From the NCBI GenBank assembly GCA_945910005.1, contig OX246749.1:19873821-19937820 (forward strand): a stretch of DNA of 64,000 bases, in the 5' to 3' direction. The translations under genes were made by a program, and so were the position numbers. The notes beneath the pieces were generated by a model. It saw only the letters and a list, made by a program, of their open reading frames with translations, searched no databases and was not told the origin of the DNA. This document shows, one piece after another, positions 54,747 to 64,000 of the stretch. The stretch's first letter is position 1. Every line of letters begins with the position of its first letter. The DNA comes from Isoperla grammatica. Lineage: Eukaryota; Arthropoda; Insecta; Plecoptera; Perlodidae.

Positions 54747-54767
54747 TATCACTTTCTTAGTTTAAGG

Positions 54768-54900
54768 CTGGTCCACACAGATTTTTTAGACATGTTGATT
54801 TAAAAACAACAATGAAAACAACGTCTTAAGGCTGTGCGGGCGGCCACCCCTCCGCGCGAGCTCAGGTAGTTTTCTTTCAGTCTGAGTCGGACAGTCGTTG
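54768..54900 (+). mobile_element. MITE-like repeat, related to 59880-60034
   Basis: Begins ttaaggctggtccacacaga and carries ttaaggctgtgcgggc further in. The same two blocks occur in inverse orientation at 59915-60034. No coding. One element end is probably taaggNctggtccacacagat. Confidence 0.55.
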
Positions 54901-56483
54901 AAGCAGGTACACGGCCGGTCTCCGCTCCGACGACCAATCTTACATTTTATTGTGTCTTTATGGCATTTCAAGGGTAGGCTAACGCCTTCGGCCTTCCTGT
55001 TCCCTATACCATGCTTTGCCATGCGGCTGGTCCACATGTCCCAAGTGAATGTCATCTCATTCAAGGGACGTGGGTTGGATCAGTGACTAAGACGGGTTTG
55101 CCGTGCGGCTGGGCCACATGTCCCAAGTGAATGTCATCTCATTCAAGGGACGTGGGTTCGATCAGTGACTAAGACGGGTTTGCCGTGCGGCTGGGCCACA
55201 TGTCCCAAGATAATGTCATCTCATTCAAGGGACGTGGGTTCGATCAATGACTAAGACGGGTTTGCCGTGCGGCTGGGCCACATGTCCCAAGTGAATGTCA
55301 TCTCATTCAAGGGACGTGGGTTCGATCAGTGACTAAGACGGGTTTGCCGTGCGGCTGAGGCACATGTCCCAAGTGAATGTCATCTCATTCAAGGGACGTG
55401 GGTTCGATCAGTGACTAAGACGGGTTTGCCGTGCGGCTGGGGCACATGTCCCAAGTGAATGTCATCTCATTCAAGGGACGTGGGTTCGATCAGTGACTAA
55501 GACGGGTTTGCCGTGCGGCTGGGCCACATGTCCCAAGTGAATGTCATCTCATTCAATAGACGTGGGTTCGATCAATGACTAAGACGGGTTTGCCGTGCTG
55601 CTGGGGCACATGTCCCAAGTGAATGTCATCTCATTCAATAGACGTGGGTTCGATCAATGACTAAGACGGGTTTGCCGTGCTGCTGGGGCACATGTCCCAA
55701 GTGAATGTCATCTCATTCAACGGACGTGGGTTCGATTAGTGACTAAGACGGGGTTGCCGTGCGGCTGGGCCACATGTCCCAAGTGAATGTCATCTCATTC
55801 AACGGACGTGGGTTCGATCAGTGACTAAGACGGGTTTGCCGTGCTGCTGGGGCACATGTCCCAAGTGAATGTCATCTCATTCAACGGACGTGGGTTCGAT
55901 CAATGACTAAGACGGGTTTGCCGTGCGGCTGGGCCACATGTCCCAAGTGAATGTCATCTCATTCAACGGACGTGGGTTCGATTAGTGACTAAGACGGGGT
56001 TGCCGTGCGGCTGGGCCACATGTCCCAAGTGAATGTCATCTCATTCAACGGACGTGGGTTCGATCAGTGACTAAGACGGGGTTGCCGTGCGGCTGGGCCA
56101 CATGTTCCAAGTGAATGTCATCTCATTCAACGGACGTGGGTTCGATCAGTGACTAAGACGGGGTTGCCGTGCGGCTGGGCCACATGTCCCAAGTGAATGT
56201 CATCTCATTCAAGGGACGTGGGTTCGATCAATGACTAAGACGGGTTTGCCGTGCGGCTGGGCCACATGTCCCAAGTATATGTCATCTCATTCAACGGACG
56301 TGGGTTCGATCAGTGACTAAGACGGGGTTGCCGTGCTGCTGAGGCACATGTCCCAAGTGAATGTCATCTCATTCAAGGGACGTGGGTTCGATCAATGACT
56401 AAGACGGGTTTGCCGTGCGGCTGAGGCACATGTCCCAAGTGAATGTCATCCCATTCAAGGGACGTGGGTTCGATCAATGACTT

Positions 56484-56662
56484 AGGCCCGAATGCATAGT
56501 TCAGACTCAATCCTTCCTCAACTCAGCCTCTCCTCAGCCTCGCCCAAACACCAATCACGAAGCGGCATTGCCGTGTAGATGGCTCTTGTGATTGGTGGCT
56601 AGGTGAGGCTGAGGAGAGGTTGAGTTGAGGAGGGCTTGAGTGTGAACTATGCATTCGGGCCT
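56484..56662. mobile_element. 179-bp foldback MITE inside the 82-bp array
   Basis: Ends aggcccgaatgcatagttca and tgaactatgcattcgggcct are exact inverse complements, and inversion continues inward through cctcaactcagcctctcctc and ccaccaatcac-type blocks around a short loop. It interrupts an 82-bp unit at gact|aagacgg. The exact target duplication is ambiguous (a T/TA at each side). Confidence 0.85.
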
Positions 56663-57799
56663 AAGACGGGTTTGCCGTGCTGCTGAGGCACATGTCCCAA
56701 GTGAATGTCATCTCATTCAAGGGACGTGGGTTCGATCAATGACTAAGAGGGGTTTGCCGTGCGGCTGGTCCACATGTCCCAAGTGAATGTCATCTCATTC
56801 AAGGGACGTGGGTTCGATCAATGCCTAAGACGGGGTTGCCGTGCTGCTGAGGCACATGTCCCAAGTGAATGTCATCTCATTCAAGGGACGTGGGTTCGAT
56901 CAATGACTAAGACGGGTTTGCCGTGCGGCTGGGCCACATTTCCCAAGTATATGTCATCTCATTCAACGGACGTGGGTTCGATCAGTGACTAAGACGGGTA
57001 TGCCGTGCGGCTGAGGCACATGTCCCAAGTGAATGTCATCTTATTCAAGGGACGTGGGTTCGATCAATGACTAAGACGGGTTTGCCGTGCGGCTGGGCCA
57101 CATTTCCCAAGTATATGTCATCTCATTCAACGGACGTGGGTTCGATCAGTGACTAAGACGGGGTTGCCGTGCTGCTGAGGCACATGTCCCAAGAAAATGT
57201 CATCTCATTCAAGGGACGTGGGTTCGATCAATGACTAAGACGGGTTTGCCGTGCGGCTGGGCCACATGTCCCAAGTGAATGTCATCTCATTCAAGGGACG
57301 TTGGTTCGATCAGTGACTAAGACGGGTTTGCCGTGCTGCTGAGGCACATGTCCCAAGTGAATGTGCTCTCATTCAAGGGACGTGGGTTCGATATGTGACT
57401 AAGACGGGTTTGCCGTGCGGCCGAGGCACATGTCCCAAGTGAATGTCATCTCATTCAAGGGACGTGGGTTCGATATGTGACTAAGTTGGGTTTGCCGTGC
57501 GGCTGGGCCACATGTCCCAAGTGAATGTCATCTCATTCAACGGACGTGGGTTCGATCAGTGACTAAGACGGGTTTGCCGTGCTGCTGAGGCACATGTCCC
57601 AAGTGAATGTCATCTCATTCAACGGACGTGGGTTCGATCAGTGACTAAGACGGGTTTGCCGTGCTGCTGAGGCACATGTCCCAAGTGAATGTCATCTCAT
57701 TCAAGGGACGTGGGTTCGATCAGTGACTAAGACGGGTTTGCCGTGCTGCTGAGGCACATGTCCCAAGTGAATGTCAGTGCCGCGCGGGATGCATTTATT

Positions 57800-57974
57800 C
57801 CTGAATGCATAGTTCAGACTCAATCTTTACTCAACTCAGCCTCTCCTCAGCCTCGCACAACCACCAATCACGGAGCGGCATTGCCGTGTAGATGGCTCTG
57901 TGATTGGTGGCTAGGTGAGGCTGATGAGAGGTTGAGTTGAGGAGGGCTTGAGTGTGAACTATGCATTCGGGCCT
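57800..57974. mobile_element. Second copy of the foldback MITE, left end altered
   Basis: About 95% like the copy at 56484-56662 by eye, but the first bases (aggcccg) are replaced, so the left end reads tttattcctgaatgcatag. The sequence just before it, gtcagtgccgcgcgggatgc, is otherwise found only at the right edge of the whole array (58675 onward). The right end joins the 82-bp repeat as in the other copy. Confidence 0.85.
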
Positions 57975-58677
57975 AAGACGGGTTTGCCGTGCTGCTGAGG
58001 CACATGTCCCAAGTGAATGTCATCTCATTCAAGGGACGTGGGTTCGATCAGTGACTAAGACGGGTTTGCCGTGCTGCTGAGGCACATGTCCCAAGTAAAT
58101 GTCATCTCATTCAAGGGACGTGGGTTGGATCAGTGACTAAGACGGGTTTGCCGTGCGGCTGGGCCACATGTCCCAAGTGAATGTCATCGCATTCAAGGGA
58201 CGTGGGTTGGATCAGTGACTAAGACGGGTTTGCCGTGCGGCTGAGGCACATGTCCCAAGTGAATGTCATCTCATTCAAGGGACGTGGGTTCGATCAGCGA
58301 CTTAGACGGGTTGGCCGTGCGGCTGGGCCACATGTCCCAAGTGAATGTCATCTCATTCAAGGGACGTGGGTTCGATCAGTGACAAAGACGGGTTTGCCGT
58401 GCGGCTGGGCCACATGTCCCAAGTGAATGTCATCTCATTCAAGGGACGTGGGTTCGATCAGTGACTAAGACGGGTTTGCCGTGCGGCTGGGCCACATGTC
58501 CCAAGTGAATGTCATCTCATTCAAGGGACGTGGGTTCGATCAGTGACAAAGACGGGTTTGCCGTGCGGCTGGGCCACATGTCCCAAGTGAATGTCATCTC
58601 ATTCAAGGGACGTGGGTTCGATCAGCGACTTAGACGGGTTGGCCGTGCGGCTGGGCCACATGTCCCAAGTGAATGTC

Positions 58678-59879
58678 AGTGCCGCGCGGGATGCAGATCA
58701 GGGACCCGCCGTTTATTCAACAAGCGATCGACGAATTGGCTGCAAATCGAGATGAAAACGCGAGCAAAACAGCAAAACATTGAAGCTTCTTCGCAATGTT
58801 ATAATGTGTAGATTGTGCACAGATACACGCAATAGTTATATGTTGATTATAATATTCACCGTTATATGTATATGATTATATGCTCCTTGCAACGTCATCA
58901 TTATTAGGGATGTGCTAGGACTTAGCTAAATTGATAATCATTTTAAACAATGTTTATAATGAGATACATTACGGTCATATCGCAAGGATTGATACAATAT
59001 TGTATTTTTTGACTAAACAAGTCGACATCTATCTAATCTAAAACAATGGGGAGTGACTATTTTTGTATTCGCCATTATAATATGCAAGTGTAATAATTAT
59101 TGTAATGCCGATTTAGGATAGTTCAAGCGTTCGTAATTCTGATTCGGGATGAACTACTGCGGGTTCGATAACTGCCACATTTGATTACTGATAATCATTT
59201 CGATTAGCGAAATGGAAAAGCAACAAGCATGCTTCCTTTTATTAATCAACTAAACAATTTGCAGGTAAGGTAATAAAAAATGAACTGCAATCATTATTAT
59301 TTTCTTTAGAATGAACTTCGAGTGTGTAGTTTGCTGTGATGGGAAAGGAAATGTCATGACTGCCCATGCCAGTGATGTTTCCAACAAAGATTATGATCTG
59401 AAAGAATGGTAGGCTAGCCCCGGGCTAGTCTTATTGTCCCTGACCGCTACTTCCTTTCCGCGTCTGTCTCTCTATCTTGAGTAGGACGCTACTAGTTCCA
59501 GGATACTCCACGGCTCGCGTGCCGCGTAGCGCTACTGTCCAGTGAGCTAGGCGAGCGCGCTTGATTCGAATGAATATTAGGTTTTTGTTTATTTGTATGG
59601 CTTTGACTGAATAAATAACTTTGAAACTTAATCATTTCCAGTGCAACGTAATTGTGTAACTGTATTTAAAAAATCACTTTGTTTGCAATACAAATGACCT
59701 ACTAGGTAGGACTTTACTGACTTTTTCTGCATTATCTCACATTCTATACCTATTTTCTCTAAACTTATCAAAAGAAATCGAATTTTTCCTGGACAACTTA
59801 AAAGCTAATTAAATTCTATACGGTATGACATTGTTTTTGTAAATATAGATAACCGGATGTGCCAAACAAAAAATATTTA
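58678..59879. other. Unassigned, mostly AT-rich, no gene supported
   Basis: The array gives way at gtcagtgccgcgcgggatgc. A 33-codon ATG frame at 59311-59412 follows a pyrimidine-rich AG (tttctttag) and reads MNFECVVCCDGKGN...; it resembles nothing I recognise and is too short to call. No other signal. Confidence 0.3.
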
Positions 59880-60034
59880 CCTCGAGCGCGAATTCCCGCA
59901 CGGAGCGTGCCCGCACAGCCTTAAAACTAAAACTTTGTGTGAACGCCAGTACGTGTTTCCTATGATCCAACTTCACGACTACGCGTTAAACCTTAAATCG
60001 TATGTCCTAAAAATCTGTGTGGACCAGCCCTTAG
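59880..60034 (-). mobile_element. MITE-like repeat interrupting a LINE gag ORF
   Basis: On the minus strand it starts taagggctggtccacacaga at 60034 and includes aaggctgtgcgggc at about 59922, matching the repeat at 54768. Its outer edge coincides with the point where the gag-like protein loses family resemblance. The far boundary is not resolved. Confidence 0.55.
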
Positions 60035-61169
60035 TAATCATTGTAACACAGAGACACACGACAGAGACTGGTTTAACAGTGGAGACAGTGCAGGCACAGG
60101 CAATATGACCGGTCTGCTTGCACTTGAAACACTTGATGTCGTCAAAGCTGAGAAAAACACGATTCCGCTCTCCGTCGAAATCGACCAGGATGGAATTTGG
60201 TAGATTCATGTTCTCAGCTTTGACAACAAATATCTGCCGACGGAAGCTGAAGACGTGGCCAACGTCGACTTGTTTCACACCCACGTTGATGTAGGCCATC
60301 GGGGACACGAGCCGAACAAGTTTTGCCAACTCGGCCTCGACCGCTTGGTGTGGAATATGGGGAGAGACGTTGGAGAGCACCAGCCGCTCGGCGGGAGTGA
60401 CCAGCCTGCGGGCAGGCAGGAACTGGTCCTTTATTGACAGCCCTCCGTGGTCAATCATGAAAGTGTCCACCAAGGCCTTGCTCTTTAGATAGAAGCACAC
60501 ACGGCCCTGTGATATCCTGGAAGCAAAAGTAATGTTTTTGCCCCCGATGACATCAGCGAGGGACCGCATGTACTGTGAGATGGTAACGTTTTCTATAGAA
60601 GGAAACAAGATAGCTTGGTCCTTCTGTGGACATGCCTGACCAGCGGAGGGTCGGGGTTGGTCTACACGACTCTGGGGTCGTTGACCTGCGCCCGACAGCA
60701 AAGCCTGGGCCATGGTAGGCTTAGTAACTGGCGGGGTCTGGACTTCAGGGACGACGATCGGCGAAACCACTGGAATAGCAGGGATCGGTGAAATACACAA
60801 CGGTGTTGGCGCGCTGGCTGAACCAGCCACCACGTTTTCTGCAGCCTTAACAGAGCTGGTCGCTACCTGGATGTCAGATAAGGACCTGTTTAGGCGCGGA
60901 GAGACGGGAAGAACAGTAACAGACTGATGCGCTGAGCCTGTCAGCACACCAACCCATTGATTGACAGTAGTGACTGCCGCCAGAGAAGGCCTGAGGACAG
61001 TCACGGTTGACGGTTTGAGTTCAGGTGTGCTGTGTCCCCTAGCAAGGGGCGCAGGCACACCTTTATTGGGCCCTCGCACGAGGGGCACCTTAACGGCCTT
61101 ACCTGCCCCGTTTCTTACAGCGGGGACAGAGGACTTCTTCAAAAAGTCTTGCGGCTTCAGTTGACTCAT
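60035..61169 (-). pseudogene. LINE ORF1, gag-like with CCHC zinc knuckle, truncated
   Basis: Minus-strand frame of about 378 LINE-derived codons from a probable start at 61169 (MSQLKPQDFL); a further in-frame ATG is at 61184. The N-terminal 180 residues are rich in Pro, Ser, Val and Thr. A conserved gag region follows (ITFASRISQGRVCFYLKSKA, then ARRLVTPAERLVLSNVSPHI and FSFRRQIFVV), then one zinc knuckle of CX2CX4HX4C form (CFKCKQTGHIACAC). Such ORF1 proteins bind the element's RNA. The next knuckle(s) and ORF2 are missing: the frame runs into a MITE, whose translated sequence gives a false C-terminus down to 59979. It is opposite in orientation to the serpin. An intact frame suggests a fairly young copy. 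Confidence 0.82.
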
Positions 61170-61720
61170 GGTGATACGAGTCAACTAAAAACTCTCCGGA
61201 ATATTCAAAATAAAAACACGCCAGACAAGACGGACAAAACCACTGCTACCTGGCCCTGAAGACCAGGCAGCAAACCGAACAAGAACGAATAACCGAAACC
61301 ACAATGATGAATATGACACTTCTAATATGGCAGGGTTCAACAAGGAGGGTTAAAATGAGAAATAAAAAGCAATAATTTGCATGGCCAAAACTAGCTTAAA
61401 AATGAATAATTCGAAAATAAAAACTACTCTAAACGATAGAGGAGAAAAAAGTGAACAAGAATAAGCAACAATAACTTGGCAGGCACAAGCAGAACGTAGC
61501 AGACAGTAAGAAATAGACAAACGACTTAGCTGCCCCGCACCTAAGGCTGTAACTGTACCACGCTGGGAATAGCACGGATATAACATGGTAAAGCGGCGCG
61601 AACGAAAAACACGTCCGTCTCCGACAGAGGCCGACGTGTGTGTGTGTTGTAGCGGACTCCGTCCCTAGACCCCCTGGCACGTGTCTAGGGGATATATTTT
61701 AGTCTTACGAGGATCATCGG
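61170..61720 (-). other. Probable 5' region of the gag-bearing LINE
   Basis: Upstream of the gag start on the minus strand, with no conserved ORF. An acacacac-rich block lies near 61635-61650 and ctaggggtct-type motifs near 61665-61690. The 5' end of the element is not defined. Confidence 0.35.
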
Positions 61721-61789
61721 GAGAGAAAATCCGCCACAAGAACTTATCTTCTCGGCCCTGTTCAGTATCGTGTATTGTATGTGTGTGTT

Positions 61790-61870
61790 AACCCTTGCGA
61801 CTGTCGTACGATTGGCTGGGCTGCGTTACTAGCCTTGCGACTGATCGTACGATGGCTGGGGCGTGTTGTT
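61790..61870. repeat. Two-copy tandem duplication of about 39 bp
   Basis: cttgcgactgtcgtacgatt followed by ggctgggctgcgtt recurs as cttgcgactgatcgtacgat and ggctggggcgtgtt. Simple local duplication with small indels. Confidence 0.7.
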
Positions 61871-62559
61871 AAATGTTGTTTTAATTTTGACTCTAGAATA
61901 TTAATATAAGTTTGTAGACAAAGTATTGTTACTAAAGATTTTTTACCATATGTCTAAAATGTTTTAAAATGTAATTTACAGCTGCTCAATGACAATAAAC
62001 AATAAACAACAATTAGAATACTTTCGTTGGGGCTACTATATATTGCTATTGGCGTCAGATACAAGGTGTTGTCGTCACGGATTATGTAATAAACGATGCC
62101 AGGTATCAAGACATTTCCCCTCCACCTTGCCACCTCCACTCGGTACCAGTTAAGCGCTCGCGAGAAAGGAATGCAGGGAGGGTTACGGTAGACAACAGAC
62201 GCATCAAGCCAGGTGGCATTGTTAAAAATAGCAATCTTTTGATGTAGTAAAATGTTGCAACTAAGAAAACGCTTTGTTTGACGCGTTGATAAGCGAGCGC
62301 GTCCATATCTACGAACGTTCTGGCGAAAAGATTTCAAAGCTAATAAAAACAACAATTAACAACAATTCAAGAATTCGCATTGCAAAATTTTTCCTAATTT
62401 CCATAGCTTTTATACTTCCCGACATTGTTGAATGCAGTGCAATGTGCGTTTCTAAGAATTTTCGTTGTCATTCTGTCTAGTGTTTTCACCGCGGTCCGCC
62501 ACTGTTAATAACAGTTATTGACAGCAATACAAATGTAATTTCTGCCTCAAATACGTATC
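61871..62559. other. Unassigned stretch
   Basis: AT-rich. A minus-strand frame of 133 codons (61954-62355) shows no family motif. It shares gaatactttcgttggggctactata (positions about 62017-62041) with about 63616-63640. Confidence 0.3.
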
Positions 62560-63003
62560 AGATCGCGTTTACATTAGTATATTCGTGACCGGACAAAAAT
62601 TTGCTATAAGATAGCCACCTCACATTTTACTGTTACTGTGTTCCAGAAAAATATTTTCGAGTAACTTTTGTGTAACTTTGCCAATATTTATCAGATCGCC
62701 ATAAAGTGAACATATTCGTAACCGGAAAAATCTTTAAAAAAATATAGCTACCTCAAATTTTGCCGCCATTTTGTTTCAGAAAAACATTTTGCAGTAACTG
62801 GTGTAACTTTGTAACTTTTCAAACGATTTACCCTCAAAACTATAAACCTTTAATCCACATTGAGGCTTGTTGATGGTTCAAATTTCAAGTTGATCGGACT
62901 TTCCGTTCGACCGCTATCGACAGACATAAAAAAAAAAAAAAAAAAAAAAAACAGAACGAAGTGCCATAAGAGTCTTGTAGAGACGCTCGCTTCGCTCGCT
63001 TGG
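62560..63003 (+). repeat. Diverged dispersed repeat, inverse partner of 41865-42160
   Basis: Contains two related internal blocks (gaccggacaaaaatttg... and aaccggaaaaatc..., each followed by a tagccacctca/tagctacctca motif), an A-run at about 62930-62951 and the end gacgctcgcttcgctcgctt. No ORF of note. Confidence 0.6.
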
Positions 63004-63259
63004 TTACTCAATTACTTATCAGATATATGGAAACATCACGAAAAGAACGAAAATCACCTACTAGGCTACTACCCGACTAAAGTATGTCGGGCAGTAAAAA
63101 GGCGGCAGACAAACTGCCGATTGCGTTGCGCCTCTAACCTATATTACTCACTCAACGCTTCTCAAAACTATGAGGCGCGAGCTTATGAAAGATTGAAACA
63201 AAGGTCTATATAGAGAATCAAACCTTTAAAAATGAAAACGTATTTAAAGATGTATAGCC

Positions 63260-63536
63260 TGTCCACTCATAGTAGAAACGAAACGTTTAGAGCTAATGAC
63301 CAATGTTTGTCTAACAGACCGCGAAATAGGGTTTCAAGGGCCAACAGGTAGCGCGCTGTTTTCATTTCATTGCAATTCTTTTTCTTTCAAAGGGTGACAT
63401 TCTTTCGACTTCCGTTATTATTAAATTGGCAGCCATGTTTTTCTAGTAAATCTTGGTTTACAAGCCGATTTCAATGGTTCAACACACAAACATGGGCAAT
63501 TGGTTCTAAACGTTTCGTTTCTACTATGAGCGGACA
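63260..63536. mobile_element. 277-bp MITE with about 35-bp TIRs
   Basis: Left end tgtccactcatagtagaaac and gaaacgtttaga; right end tctaaacgtttcgtttctac and tatgagcggaca, an inverse match with one mismatch over the first 32 bases. No clear target duplication and no coding. Confidence 0.8.
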
Positions 63537-63615
63537 TGCTTCATATAGTCTGTTGATTTTCTTTCAATTGGCCCGGTTGAAAGGGGCCAGAGACAATGAT
63601 CCGAGATCGATATGC

Positions 63616-63850
63616 GAATACTTTCGTTGGGGCTACTATAACTTCCATTTAGCAGACACGCATGTCAAGATGGGCGTAACCCTCTATAAACTAACTCCAT
63701 GTGAGGTCGTGGCCGATGAATTACACCGAGGTACCTCTAGAGGAACGCCCACTTCCCGCACGCATGTCAAGATGGGCGTAACCCTCTATAAACTATATAA
63801 CTCCATCCGATGCATTACACCGAGGTACCTAGGTATAGTACCTCCCGCAC
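63616..63850. repeat. Imperfect direct duplication of about 100 bp
   Basis: cacgcatgtcaagatgggcg, taaccctctataaact, a ctccat block and attacaccgaggtacct occur twice (from about 63658 and about 63759). A third partial cccgcacgcat follows at about 63845. The 166-codon frame crossing it is not supported as a gene. Confidence 0.75.
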
Positions 63851-64000
63851 GCATAGCCATTAGCACGTAACAAGTTGAGAAACTGCGACACATGGCTATC
63901 TGCTTAGAGTAACGTACAAATGCGACAGTTTACACGTACATTCAGAGCAGGGCAGTATCGAAAATACCCGAGCTTAGAGGAGTTTGTATTTTGTGTTTTG
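63851..64000. other. Right edge, nothing identified
   Basis: No ORF, repeat or motif that I can support. Confidence 0.3.

Larger units (their letters stand above)
55019..58677. repeat. 82-bp tandem array, about 40 copies, with two embedded foldback elements
   Basis: Unit gccgtgcggctgggccacat, gtcccaagtgaatgtcatct, cattcaagggacgtgggttc, gatcagtgactaagacgggt, tt. Recurrent alternatives are gcggctgggcc/gctgctgaggc, aaggga/aacgga/aataga and cagtgac/caatgac. The unit contains gggttcgatc, which partly resembles a tRNA B box but lacks the TCC end. Two foldback copies interrupt it (56484-56662, 57800-57974). Confidence 0.97.

Noticed and set aside
55019..58677. 82-bp units as tRNA-derived repeats
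   Set aside because: gggttcgatc resembles a B box, but the final TCC and a spaced A box are missing.
59311..59412. 33-codon ORF after a pyrimidine-rich AG as a host exon
   Set aside because: Ends in a stop, has no partner exon and no recognisable domain; not enough to call.

Overview
The window is metazoan nuclear DNA, most likely from an invertebrate. It has a multi-exon gene with consensus GT/AG introns, non-LTR retrotransposon remains, a tRNA-type SINE, several foldback/MITE-like elements, a Helitron-type 3' end and very long tandem arrays. The species cannot be named from sequence alone.

The only host gene I can support is the 3' part of a serpin on the + strand. Four exons (8883-9103, 15007-15204, 46888-47023, 49655-49809) join in frame into about 235 residues, from strand s3A (NAVFFKGIW) to the stop codon. 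They include an inhibitory-type hinge (EEGTEAAAAT), a predicted Arg-Ser P1-P1' bond, an exact serpin signature segment (FKANHPFIFFL) and the ILFMGR C-terminal strand. The 5' exons lie before base 1.

About 72% of the window (roughly 45.9 kb) is six unrelated tandem arrays: 63 bp (1-8582), 94-96 bp (13014-14060), 58 bp (15313-41858, about 457 copies), 73 bp (43517-46887, about 46 copies), 74 bp (50836-53553) and 82 bp (55019-58677). Two of them fill about 94% of the 31.7-kb intron between serpin exons 15007-15204 and 46888-47023. The 58-bp unit carries GTAAGTAT, an 8-nt match to the 5' end of U1 snRNA. The 73-bp unit is an amplified copy of the gene's own 3' splice site plus the first nine bases of the next exon, so the true acceptor is the last of about 46 tandem acceptors. 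This is the most unusual structure in the window.

Intron 9104-15006 also holds a SINE, a 5'-truncated LINE with an intact reverse transcriptase frame sitting inside a TTA microsatellite, and a 2.7-kb TIR-bounded element containing the 94-bp minisatellite. Intron 47024-49654 holds a TIR-flanked segment with a Helitron-like 3' terminus. Downstream of the serpin (about 50-64 kb) I see no host gene, only arrays, foldback elements, a minus-strand LINE gag-like ORF cut by a MITE, and diverged dispersed repeats.
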